A stretch of DNA of 64,000 nt from Megamerina dolium (taxonomy: Eukaryota; Arthropoda; Insecta; Diptera; Megamerinidae), in assembly GCA_963854835.1 (NCBI GenBank), contig OY978529.1, positions 42,032,055 to 42,096,054 on the forward strand, written 5' to 3'. The translations under genes and the position numbers were made by a program. How positions within the stretch are numbered: the stretch's first letter is position 1; every line of letters begins with the position of its first letter. Shown here in pieces: positions 22,341-34,300 of the stretch. Under the pieces are notes generated by a model. The model had not been told where the DNA came from and made no database searches. It saw only the letters and a list, made by a program, of their open reading frames with translations.

Positions 22341-24660
22341 GTTTGCTTATCTATCGGTCATAATGTAAGGTATTTAAATGTCGGTAATACCGAAATTAAG
22401 CTTTCCAATTTTGTTTTGATATTTTGCAAAAGTATTTTTGTGCATTGGTTTAAAAAAAAATCTCTTGAAATTTTCAAAATTGTTCTCCAATATGCTTCAT
22501 TAAATACACAATTTGCAATTTTCTTTGAGTCGGTACTTTCTGAAAGAGCTTGATTAGCTTAAATAACTTTGAGAGCAATTTTTAATGCACTCATGCACTC
22601 ATAATAATTTTTAGTAAAATGGAAAATGTTAAAATTGTTGAAAGTTGTAGTTTTGCCACTGCTCATACTAGTTACTCTTTTATCCATTTTCAATCTAACA
22701 CTTATCGCACTTGGTTTATGTAAAAGCAAAATATACAATAATAATAATAATAATAATAATAAATAATACTAATAAAAGCACACCACTCTGCCAATACTAT
22801 GAGTACTTGTACATTCAACATTGTGATGAGATTCTTCTTTCGATGAACTTTTAAGTGGCTGTAGTATGCCCTACTCTACCCTATTGGAGTTTCATGTACA
22901 ATACAACCAATTTTTTATTGTACCTTACATATACCTACTCGAATGCATGCTTGAGTTCAGATCTATGTACACTTAACAAAGAATAAGTCAACTTGAAGGG
23001 CTAATCTGAACGTGCCATGTAAAGGTAACAACTAACTAACTAACAAACTAACTAAGCAACCATCACAATACAACAGCACAATTTTGAAATATACATATGT
23101 AACAGGCAAGAGGGTGAAGAAAGTTGTACAATCGAAGAGAATTTCTATAGATAATGATGATAGATAGAATAGAAGATAGATTCTGTAGAAGATGCCATTA
23201 TTGTTATTGTTGTTGTTGTTGTTAGTGTTGAAGATTTTTTGTATAATAATTGGCTTAGGTATTGATCGCGTATTATAAACCAGCACTTGAATGCAGAACT
23301 TTTATTGCATTAGTTGCCTTGGTTAACCTTGGACAATTTGACGAAATGTTATTATCTGAAGAAATTATTAATGTCGTCTGAGTTCGAAGTATTACTTCAT
23401 ATGAGATACTATATATATATAATTCGTATATAGAAAATCATCCATAGATAATTGTATAGTTTTATTTAGTGTCTAATATATTTATGTTTGTTCTACCGTA
23501 ACATGTTACTAGTTCCTTGTTGTTGTTGTTATTTTCAGATTGTTTTACACATTTCGAAAAAATACTCTGTGTTGTGAATTGGTTTCTGCACTTATAATTC
23601 CACTATTTATATGCCATACTCTGGCATATTAGTATATAAGAACAATCAACTAAAACAACCAATCACCACCACCATTACCATCACCACCGAGTAACCAATG
23701 ATGCCATCCATCCATTCGCCGATCGATCCAATTTCATATCATTTTCTATTTATTCTTTTTGTCTCTTTCACGTTCATCTTTAGAACTTTTCTGTACGTCG
23801 TACTCGTATGTAATTTGTATTTTTCGCTATTGCAATCAGTTTGGCTATACAAGTGTTTGTGTATATGTGTATGTTTGGGATACTCCAATCCACACTACTA
23901 CTAATACTACGATGACTACTAGTACTATCACCAAAAATACATGTACTCTCTGCATCAAATCGTTTTTGTATCATTATGGAGTGCTATGGAGACTGCTGCT
24001 GTGCTATTGCTGTGCTGAAAATATTTCGAAATTGCGCATTTTGATTTCGAGTGCTCCAATGGATTTAGAATTATACCATCAGCACCATCATCATCTTTCT
24101 ACTTTATATGTATGTACTCGTGTATGTACTCATACATACGAGTATAAGTATTGCACTTACCATTCGAATCCTTTAGATTTATGTAATGTGCATAAGAATA
24201 ATCGTATGTGTGACTTGGTTAAACACACATTTCCGGTTCCGCTACGAAGCTTCTCTGTAGAATAGTTGTACTTCAATTTAATTCTGCTTTCAGTTTTACT
24301 TGTTTTTTCTCACTCTCGGATTTTTATATAGTTTTTTTTTTTGACAACATTCAAACATTATGTAAGCTTGGGATATTATTTTGTTCTTTTCCATTTTATT
24401 ATTGCATTTTCAGCATCTCTCTTGTTACTCTATTACGATTGAATTGCTACAAAAGTGCGAATGTTCAATAAGTCTATCTTGTTGCGGAGGAGGAGAAGAA
24501 AAAATGTCACATATGTAAGTATGTTCTAGCAAAAGTGTTCCTCTAGTGCTTATTGATTGATTGAAACTATCAGCAAAATGTGTTTGAAGAAGAGTGAGTG
24601 TTTAATTTAATTTAAGCAATTTATAAACTACAATATATGTAGTAAGTAATTGGTAACTCT
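22341..24660. other. Non-coding stretch with trinucleotide repeats
   Basis: Holds a TAA microsatellite (22735-22762), TTG/TTA trinucleotide runs near 23200-23225 and 23517-23533, and an ACC-rich patch at 23660-23690. The open frame at 23759-24265 is Thr/Cys/Tyr-rich, low in complexity and not protein-like. Confidence 0.5.
22735..22762. repeat. AAT trinucleotide microsatellite
   Basis: About nine uninterrupted AAT units, followed by AAATAATACTAATAA. Confidence 0.9.
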
Positions 24661-24667
24661 ACTTCCG

Positions 24668-24722
24668 AACAAGTGATGTCACAAAAGTTCCGCCATCCGG
24701 ATGAGGTTGAAAGATGTTGAAC
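24668..24722 (+). mobile_element. Short SINE fragment, plus strand
   Basis: AACAAGTGATGTCACAAAAG followed by TTCCGCCATCCGGATGAGGT matches the middle of the SINE body (GTGATGTCACAAGTGTTCTG...) in plus orientation. Both head and tail are missing. A minus-strand copy begins 56 bases later. Confidence 0.6.
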
Positions 24723-24777
24723 CCTTTCGTTCCAGTCAAAAATTAATGCTGGACTGCATTGATTTGAAATAAAGTCA

Positions 24778-25015
24778 GGTTAGGTTATGTAGCTGCCCTC
24801 TCTCTGAGAGGACACACTTAGGCCAGAAAGGCACATTGTGATACCACCGAGCTTCTCTTCCAATACTCTTATGCGTGTTAAATTTCGACAGAATTAGAAG
24901 CGACCTACTTATATTAGCCGGTTCCGAACGGCAGAACCCTTATCACATCACTTTAATTACGTTTTGTCACAGAGTTCTTTTAAGAAGCATTTTGGCAAAT
25001 TATTATTGCCGGAAA
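24778..25015 (-). mobile_element. tRNA-derived SINE, minus strand, lacking the tRNA head
   Basis: Starts with GGTTAGGTTATGTAGCTGCC and CTCTCTGAGAGGACA, continues with TTAGCCGGTTCCGAACGGCA and TTTTGTCACAGAGTTCTTTT, and ends near ATTGCCGGAAATTTAATAGC. The tRNA-related 5' head is absent, so this is a 5'-truncated copy. Confidence 0.85.
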
Positions 25016-25199
25016 TTTAATAGCCCGATCCTTCTGGCACTTGACTGCACATTTTTAATACTCCTATTCGTTTAGTGCATTTCTTTCGATTTGCTCCCAA
25101 AGGTTGACATAATAAAAGCATATAACATTTCTATAAAATTTGCAATTGAAATTCGATTTTTCAAATGTGGGTTGGGAAATTGACAAGTAACCTCTTTAC

Positions 25200-26400
25200 T
25201 GATCCGGAATTGTTCCTAGAGACGTAAAATATATGATAGAATCCCATTAGGCTTTTTCCTCAATATTTATTCCAATGTTACTTACCCTTACCTTCTTATA
25301 AAAACAGGCTACCCCTAGTGGGGTCATACATATTACACCTACTACTATTAATTTTTTACTCCCCAGCATTTCTCCTGAACATACTTATATTCTGTATCCA
25401 CCCTATATCCACCCGTTATGAGGGCTCTCCTAGAAAATTAGCTTAAAATCATTTGAAAAACGACAAATACTCCCATAGCTCCTGTGGGATCACTTCTAAG
25501 AGGGTGAAATGTGTGATCTAGCACCATTAAATTTTTATTCCGAACAATTTACCAAAATATGTTGATCCCCTATTTTTATTCTCTAAGGGTGCTGGCCTAT
25601 AAAACAGAATACCCCTAATGAGGTGACACATAGTACCGATTCTCATTCATTTTTTTCTCCCCAGCATTTTTCCGAAAAATACTTATCTTCTATATCTACC
25701 CGTTACGAGAGCTCTCCTACAAAATTAGCATAAAAAACACGTGAAAAATTACAAATATTCGAATAGCTTCTGAGGGATCACTTCTAGGTGAGTGAAATGT
25801 ATGATCGACCCCTAATAATTTTTTATCCTGAACAGTTTATCGAAATATGTTGATCCCCTATTTTCATTATTTAAGGGTGCTGACAGAGTACCTCTAGTGG
25901 AGTCAGACATATTACCGACTCATTCATTTTTTTTTTCTCCCCAGCATTTTTCTGAAAAATTCTTATCTTCTATATACATCCGTTTTGGGGGTTCCCCCAC
26001 AAAATTAGCATAAATAACATCTGAAAATTGACAAATACTCCCATAACTCCTGACGGATCACCTCTAGGAGGGGAAAATGTATGATCGACCCCCATTAAAT
26101 TTTTACTCTGAACAATATACCGAAATATATTGATCCCCTATTTTCACTCTTCAAGGGTGCTGATCTATAAAATAGAGTACATTCATATTTTTCTCCCTAG
26201 CATTTTTCCGGAAAATACTTATCTTCTCTATCCACCTGTTTTGGGGACTCCCTTACAAAATTACCTGAAAATCGACAAATACTCCCATAACTCCTGAGCT
26301 ATCACCTCTAGAAGGGTGAAGGGTGAACGTGTACGACCGACCTTCAATCACGTTTTCTTCTCGAAAATTTACCGATAGATGCTTACCTCTCTTACTTCAC
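25200..26400 (+). repeat. Tandem repeat family B array, plus orientation (about four units)
   Basis: CTCCCCAGCATTTTTC-type anchors at about 25361, 25659, 25939 and 26195 give spacings of about 298, 280 and 256 bp. Each unit then has ATACTTAT(A/C)TTCT, an ACCCGTTATGAGGGCTCTCC-like block, ACAAAATTAGC, CGACAAATACTCCCATA(G/A)CT, GATCACTTCTA, ATGATCGACCCC and TTGATCCCCTATTTTCA. Minus-strand arrays lie at 5.2-5.7 and 39.9-41.4 kb. No coding sequence is visible. Confidence 0.88.
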
Positions 26401-29289
26401 TCACAAAATGGTAGATTCTATAAAACAGGCACAAAACTTTAACGCATTATCTTGTCAAAGTTTACGTAAGTTATAACTGAAATTCTTATCAAATTCTATC
26501 CTACATCAAATTTATAGAGAGATTTATTTTAAAAATATGACAAATAATTTTTATAATTCTCTATCTATTTATAACTCGTTCGTAATATCTAATTAATTTT
26601 AATAAAACGATTTTATCTTAACTAAAATCTATTTTAAATCCCCAAAAAAAAAATTGTTCTTCTTATTTTGGGTAAATACAATTAACAAGTTTTGTTGATG
26701 GGTCTGATAAGCTCTCTCTCTCTCTCATATTCTGGATATTCATCTGATCATCATCTATATTTTCTCCTTTATATGGATTTAATTGTGTCAAAAATTTAAT
26801 TCTTCTTTAATAAAATTGTATTATTTTCTAAGTATTTTTCCCTTTTTTTTTTCTCGTTTTTTTGTTTTTTTTTTTTTTGTTAGCTATATTCTGTCATTTA
26901 AACTTTTTCATTAACAAATTAATTAAATGTAAAATAATGTTGGATAGGCGTGTGTGTGTGTATGTAAGTGAGTATTATAATACAGCAAAAAAAAAAAAAA
27001 AAAAAAAAAGAAAGAAAATAAACAAAATTGTAATGAAAACATAAAAGTATTCACTCAAATACAAATATTTGCATTCATACGTACAAAAATATAAGAGACA
27101 ATGGATAATAATAACCTTCTAGGAATTTGTATCATATGATGTAGGTACTACATAGTGTGTGTGTGTGTGGTTTTAACAACTTTTTAAAGGATGATTAAAT
27201 TAAAATGAAACTTTTAATACTTTTGTATCATTACATTGCATCAGCTGTGACTTAATTTCTCTTTGAATTTGAATTTGAGTAAAATTCAGGTGCAAATATC
27301 TCGTCTAGTCTTGGTATTGCCATCTTGATTTCGAACTGTCTTACCATTGATTATTGTATTTCGTTGTAAAATGTTTGTGAAACTTGTTTGTTTTGCTACT
27401 TTTATCGCAGAACACTTTAAGATTACATTACAGTTTTCTTTTGGGGTAACAAAATATGATTGTCAGAGTGCAATGATCTCTGCTGTGAGCAGTTGCCTAT
27501 CTCTCTATGTATAACGCCATTCCATCGAATGAACCAACCCATCAACAATAAGTTTATTTAGCCAACAACAACAACAACCCATCATACTCATTGTGTCAAC
27601 ATCACTTCATATAAAAAAAGCCAAAGTCTTTCACTTTATAGCCTTCATTCTCAAACAATTGCCTTATATTCTGTATACGTCGTTCTCTTCATTAATTAAA
27701 ATTCAAGCATGAAAATGAATGAATTAAAATCCTTTTCATTCTACCAAATATATATATAGAGAAAATCAAACCAAAATCAAACAATGAAGCAAGTGTATAC
27801 TATTCTTCTCATTTCATAATGATTTTTTTTTGGGGGGGGGGAGGGTTTACGTATATGTATGTGTACATATTTGGTTTGAAGCCGCCTGAGATGCATATGT
27901 TTGTATAGGGTAACCTTCACTGTATTTCATTTAACTTTATTATTTATAGAGCGAATTAATGACTTTTTCATCATGATAAAGTACGCATTTTTTTTCCCCA
28001 TACCATACCATACCATACCATACCATACCATTTTAACCGTTTCTCGGGTATAACACAATCACACTTCAGTGTTGTGCCATCATTTTAGAAGTAAAAAGGA
28101 TTTTTTGTCGCCGAACAAATGAAATGAAAATGAAATCAAAATAAAATTTTACACTCAAAAGAATCAAGTTATAATAAAAGTACTTTATTCTTTGTGCTTT
28201 TTATTGTTTGTGAATACTCGCATTTCACTAGCGTCGGGGGGTGCGTTGTTCGGAAGTCGAATGATCTAAAAGGTTCATCTATGCGATTTCGTACCTAATA
28301 CTCAAGTAACGAAGAGAGGCGAACGGCAACACAACGCTGTTAGCTGATTATGGTGTGACTTAATTTAAAGAAAATAATCATAAAAAAATAAAAATTATAA
28401 TATGTAAAAATAAAAAAATAAATGAAAAAGTTGAAATATCGAAACTCTTGTCATTTATATTTTGCTTTTATTATAGTACCAATTTGGCATTATAATTGTA
28501 ATTTTGTATTTTCTGTGAATGGTGTACAATATTTCGAATATTTTATATACAAATATATACAATGTATATGTATTTATATATGTATGTATATTAGAAAAGA
28601 CTCTGCTGCTGCTGCTGCTACTGTTTGTTGTCATTCGTTATTTTGTGGTATTAAATTCTGTTTTCTTTTTTCTGTATTCATTGCTGCTACTGTTGACGCT
28701 GTTTCTTTTTGCAAAAATTGAACAATAAAAATGAAAATTGAATAAGTTTTTATTTGCATTTCAAATTGAAATTGAATCGTCGTCGTACTCTATTGAATTG
28801 GTAGTAGTACACAATATGTTAAGTTGTATTTGTGCGCCAGTAAATAGTTGTTTCTTTGTATATCCCAATATTGTTTGTATGCGTAAATATATGCGTTTAT
28901 ATTTCAATACATCTATCTACCTTTGCTTTCTAAATGAAATTCCAAGCATCTTAGCGAAAAGAAATATTGTACAATATGTATCGGATAGAAATAAAAGAAA
29001 AATAGAACATCAAGAATTTCATATGTTCATACCAATACAATGAAAGTGATTGGATTCTTTTTTTTAAGGGATCATTTGACTTGAATTGCGCTGAAATTAG
29101 AAGTTAATAGATTGATGGGTCGGTAAATCACAGTGGATTGATAAACAACCTTTTCGTTCATTCGCTAAGAATACAGATCCTTTATGGTTATGATCTCCTA
29201 TGATCTCCTCTTTTTAGTTTTGGATTTATTTGACAAATTCAAAATAAAAATGGATTAGAAATAATTTATAAAATAATAAATAAAATACA
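26401..29289. other. Non-coding AT-rich stretch
   Basis: Contains a CT run near 26713, long poly-T and poly-A tracts (26845-26878, 26986-27009), a TG run near 27158, a G tract at 27833-27841, a CCATA pentanucleotide array, a more GC-rich patch near 28230-28340 and a CTG run near 28600. No gene-like frame. Confidence 0.5.
27998..28031. repeat. CCATA pentanucleotide microsatellite
   Basis: About seven perfect head-to-tail copies of CCATA directly follow a T8 tract. Confidence 0.95.
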
Positions 29290-31409
29290 GAATGAAGTCA
29301 AATTTCTGGGCGTCGTGCTAGACCAGCGCCTACGATAGAGGACACATATAGAAAATGTGACGAAAAAGGCCACTATAATATTTACTTACTTACTTACTTA
29401 TGTGGCCATAACAACTGAACATCGATTTATTGTTCTTCGCTAGCTGGCGCCAGTTAGAAATTCCAAGCGCTGTCAGGTTCTCCAGTACTTGGTCTTTCCA
29501 CCGGAGGTTAGGTCTTCGTCTTCTGCGTCGTCCTCCAGCGGGTTCCGAATATAACACCTTCTTAGCTGGACCGTAGAGACTTGTAGAGTTTAGTTTTCGT
29601 TCTTCGAGAGAGGGCTCGACTTCTCAATTGCTTACCCAGTCCAAAGTAACACCTGTTAGCAAGAGTTATTCTACGCATGATCTCCAGGCTGACGTCATTA
29701 CAGTTGTTGATGCTGGTTCCAAGATAGACAAACTCCCTTACTACTTCTAAAGCGTAGTTGTCAACAGTGACGTGCTGTCCAAGATGCCGGGACTCTTTGT
29801 TTGTTGACACTAGATACTTCGTCTTGCCCTCGTTCAGCGTAAGATCCATCCGACGCGACTCTCTTTCCAACTCTGAGAATGCTGCAATGACTGCTCGCGT
29901 GTTCATGCCTCTTATGTCAATATCGTCGGCATACGCTAATAGCATGACAATTTTGTTGAAGATAGTGCCATTATGTCGTGGATCCGCAGCTAGTATTATT
30001 TTCTCCATAATAAGATTGAAGAAGTCGCACGATAACGAATCACCTTGTCTGAAACCCCCTTCGGTACTAAACGGTGCGAATATTTATGATTTGTAAATCG
30101 ATAGCAGGTAAAAGTTAGGTTTGCACACCAAAGATACTCAGATGGATATACACTGTGATCATTAGACCCTGGGACGTCTGGAAGAACTGCACAAAACTTC
30201 AAACCACCATACTCGGCAGAATTCAGAGACTAGTTTGCGTATGTATAACAGGAGCTATGTCCAACAGCATCATTGGAAGTTCTCTTGGAATTTACACCTC
30301 TTCACATTCACATCCAGTGCCAAGAAAAGAGTGCTATCATGAGAATGGCTGCTGTTAATAGCGGACCAGCCAGATGGATGGACCGCAACAAATATGATGT
30401 TCTAATAAAACAACATCCTGAAGACGGAATGCCGAGGGACTCAATGCATATGGAATTCAGCTTTACTGAGCGACTCCAAACAGAGCTCGTATATCTAAAA
30501 CATACGGGATAAGCCAGAACATGATAACATGGTTTACGGACGGCTCCTTGACTAATGAAGGGGCCGGAGCAGGAGTGATAGGCCCGAGGATAAAATACTC
30601 TGAGGCTTAAGGTAACAATACTACTGTCTTTCAAGCGGAAATATACGCGATTGACAGGTGTGCCCACTTCAACATTATGCGCCAATACCCGAACAGAAGG
30701 AATGCAATCCTGGCAGACCTTCAGGCTGCTATCAAGTCACTGAACTCCAACTGGTCAAAACTGATGTGAGAATGTCTTGACAAGCTGAAGAAACTTGGTG
30801 AAAATAACCAATTATGTATGCGTTGAGTTCCAGAACTTATTGCAGTTGGAGGCAACGAGCCAGCGGATAGGCCTGCCAGGAAGGGAGCCAGCATCACCTT
30901 TTGTAGGCCCAGAATCTTTCTGCGGTCTGGGCAAAGGAGCCCTATACATACTCATTAAAAGGCGTGAGGAATCAGAAAGACAATTATACTGCGAAAACCT
31001 ACCAGGGTTGTTCCAATCCAAGACACTTTTAGGGACCTATAACCTAAAACGACTTGAGGAATGTATCAGTTTAAACAAGAGTAATATAAGAATCATCACG
31101 CGATTATTGGCAGGACACTGCAGGCTGAATTATCACCTAACTGGAAACTGGGAATCTTCTCGGATGAAACCTGCCGACATTGCAGGAAGGTGAATGAAAT
31201 TGCAACACATGTGTTGGGGACGTGTCCAGCACTTATGCATGCAAGAGAGAAAAACTTCGGGGAATTTATAATACCGGAAAATCTGCTGAAGTCCATTAGG
31301 GTAGGATCTATGTATACTAAACTTCCTTATGGATGCTGGACTTAGAGAAATACTATAGTCTATGATGGGGTGCACAATAGACCTAGAGTCGCAGCGCAAT
31401 ACAATCCTC

Positions 31410-31445
<36 letters not shown>
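29290..31445 (+). mobile_element. I/R1-type non-LTR retrotransposon relic with RNase H and (TAA)n tail, interrupted
   Basis: Starts in late RT with VKFLGVVLDQRL and HIENVTKKA (29294-29376), is cut by a nested element, and resumes at 30079. Downstream are RLEELHKTS-like and RIQRLVCVCITGAMSN blocks, then RNase H: WFTDGSLTNEGAGAGVIGP with the first Asp at 30539-30541, AEIYAIDRCA (Glu), LADLQAAIKSL (Asp) and GGNEPADRPARKGA. A C-terminal CRHCRKVNEIATHVLGTC motif (31170-31225) is a zinc-knuckle-like CCHC. The copy ends in CCTC(TAATAA)n at 31410-31445. RNase H plus a TAA-repeat tail is characteristic of the I group. It has many stops and frameshifts and is 5'-truncated, so it is dead. Confidence 0.87.
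29385..30078 (-). mobile_element. 5'-truncated (TAAG)n non-LTR retrotransposon, copy 3 (best preserved)
   Basis: Nested in the I-type element in minus orientation, with the 8-bp target duplication AATATTTA at 29377-29384 and 30079-30086. The open frame 30008-29562 encodes the RT palm end: IFNKIVMLLAYADDIDIRG with an intact YADD at 29922-29933, then LTLNEGKTKYLVSTNKESRH, FVYLGTSINNCNDVSLEI and RRITLANRCYFG. A deletion removes most of the following segment before the WKDQVLENLTALGI-like 3' end. The 3' terminus is TTATGGCCACA(TAAG)n, seen here as CTTA repeats. Confidence 0.9.
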
Positions 31446-31447
<2 letters not shown>

Positions 31448-33039
31448 ATATAAATTTTAATCAATCACTAAAGAAAATATATCTGGAAAGTACTTTATTG
31501 ATAGTCATTACTAAGACCAGACGTAAAGAAGATATTTTGCTGCGCCTGTACATATGCTATAAATCAATTACAGTAACGATGTAGGCATTTGGGAATATTT
31601 TTTTTAGATACATCACCCGCATTCATCTACGTTCATATATGTGTAAATAAATATATATTGAATATATATATATGGAAAGAAATAAATCGAAAATGTGCTC
31701 CACACAAAATGTATGCACCTAAAGATATGCAATGATATGCAAAAGTTAAATATAAACCACAAAAATATCATTCGTATCTATGTGAAAGTTCTATTACATA
31801 TTTACTTATTTATTATTTTGTATTTTTTCTTTGTATAATTTCTCAAAGTTAATACTCGATAATGTATACCATTGTATGCCATTACATTGCTACTACGTCT
31901 GTGGGTTTTGCGTACAGTGCTGAATGCATTTGGATTCAATAATATTATGTATGCGACAACAACGTTGCATGTGTAGTTCACGAAAGCATCAGAACTTTGT
32001 AGATTTATGTGTACAACTGAAAGCACATACACATACACACATACACACACAATAGTTTATGCATATTTATTTCCATACTAATGCCAATACCACTTTTAGT
32101 AGGTATACAGATTCGAATAGAATATTATTTCCACAAAATAGGTGGACTTCAAATTGATGCATATTTATTGGTTGTGCAATATATCTGCATACATATGTGA
32201 TATATGTATGTGAGCTCATATATGTACATATGTTGTTTGGGGCTTATGTGTGGGGGGGACGATACAACACAAATGTATTGTAGAATTGTTCACTTTGTCG
32301 TTGAATGACAACAGAAGTTCGAGTAATTGAAATTAATAGTGATTGTGTTGTGGCGGTGGTGTATGAGTGGATTTTTAAATTCATGATAAAAAACATTTAA
32401 ATAGAAAGTAATAAAAACACGTGAGGAAAAAAACATGGGTAAAAAAAAAAAAAAAAATTCAGTAACTCCCAGTCTTAGAAATTAATTCCTTTTCAGTTTA
32501 TTATTTCTAGGTACTTTGACCTAATTTATAATAAACGATATTTTCTGCTATCCATTTAAATTCTGCTATTCGATCCTAAATAATACAAGCAAATAAATTT
32601 TGATCTAAATGGTGATGGTCAAAATCTCCATCTCAATCAATCACGTCAAATTATTTGGATAAATAGAAATACTAAAAAAAAAAAAAATAGAAATAAATAA
32701 TAAATACAAATATATTTTTGACATTTAGCATGACAAAGTTTCTGTAAAAACTCCCTTCAAAGAGCTCGGTTACTATGCTTTGGAGCTACACATGTCAAAT
32801 ATTTGTGTAAGCAGCAAACTATTTAGTGTTTGCTCTTCAGAGCATAATTCCGAATGAATATTTTTCTAGCATTTTGCCAGAAATATAAAAATATTTAGCT
32901 GAACCTCAACAAATAACACTATTTTCCATACATTTCATACTCAAATATCGAATTAGTTCAAGAATAGAAGCAAGCAGAAAAATATATTTTCGAATATACG
33001 GTTTTTAAATGAGATTATTTTCATAAACTATCGAATATA
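31446..33039. other. Non-coding AT-rich stretch
   Basis: Contains a CA run near 32030-32050, an A tract near 32440 and a G tract near 32253. No gene-like frame or TE motif. Confidence 0.5.
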
Positions 33040-34300
33040 TTTCGAACATGTGCGAAATCGAAAGAAATTCAGGAGTAATTCTCATATAAAAGTATGGTTT
33101 TGAATTAATATTTTTTTAAATTTTTTTTCTCTGTAACAAGCAAGATCTATTTTTATTGTTGAATCAATCGACAGCTTTGGGATTGGAGGTAACGATATGA
33201 AAATATCATAAAAAAATCGATGTTCGAAAAAAGTTTTTAGATTTTGCTTATAATAATATAAAGCCATCGAGCTGTAATTTAGTTTATAACAATATTTTTC
33301 TCAGCAAAATAACAAGTTAAATAATGAAGGTAATCTGAAGAAAATTATGATCATCTCTCATACAAAAGTATGTTTTCGAATATAATTTTTACGATTTTAC
33401 TTTGAGTAATATAATGCAATCATGCTGAAATTGAGTCAGTAATAATATTTTCACCAATTACACAAATAATTAGAAAATGAGCGTAATCGGATGAAAACTA
33501 CACATAGCTTTCATACAAAAATATGTTTTCGAAATGATTGAAATGATTTTGCTAACAATAATATGAAGCAATCGAGCTGAAATTCATTTTATATAATTAT
33601 TTTTCTTAGCGAAATGATGGTTTAAAGAATGAGCGTAATTGCATGAAAATTATGTGCACCTCTCATACAAAAGTATATTTTCGAATAATAATTTTCTGAT
33701 TTTGCTTAACAACATATTTAGCAATTGAGCTTAAATTCAGTATATACTATTATTTTCACCAGCGTAATTCCGAGTTCACAAATGAGCGTAATCGCATAAA
33801 AATTACTCTTACCTCTCATAGAAAAGTATGTTTTCGAATATAAAATTTTCTGATTTTGCTTAACAAAATATTTAACAATCGAACTGAAATTCAGTTTATA
33901 ATATTATTTTCACCAGAAAAATTGCAAGTATGCAAATAAGCGTGATGGAATGAAAATTACGCTTACCTCTCATACAAAAGTATATTTTCGAATATAAATT
34001 TTATGATTTTGCTGAACAAAAAATTTAACAATTGAGCTGAAATTCAGTTTATAATATTATTTTTACCAGCGAAATTACGAGTGCACGAATAAACGTACTC
34101 GAACGAAAATTACGCTTACCTCTCATAGAAAAGTCTGTTTTCGAATATAAGTTTATTGATTTAGCGTAAAGAAATATCAACCAATTGAGCTGAAATTCAG
34201 TTTATTCAATTATTTTTATCAATGAAGTGGTAAGCTCAAGAATGAGCATAATCGGCTGAAAATCACTCACACCTTCCATATAAGAGCATAAATTTACTCA
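33040..34300 (+). repeat. Tandem array A4 of the ~153-bp satellite family (variant)
   Basis: TCATA(C/G)AAAAGTATG-type anchors at 33358, 33511, 33663, 33816, 33970 and 34123 give spacings of 153, 152, 153, 154 and 153 bp. Units share TGTTTTCGAATATAAATTTT, ATTTTGCTTAAC, AATTGAGCTGAAATTCAGTT and ATATTATTTTCACCAGCG. The sequence is clearly diverged from A1 and A7, yet the period is unchanged. Confidence 0.92.

Noticed and set aside
23759..24265. 168-codon plus-strand open frame
   Set aside because: Composition is low-complexity (Thr, Cys, Tyr, His runs from simple repeats), overlapping frames exist on both strands, and no domain or splice structure supports it.
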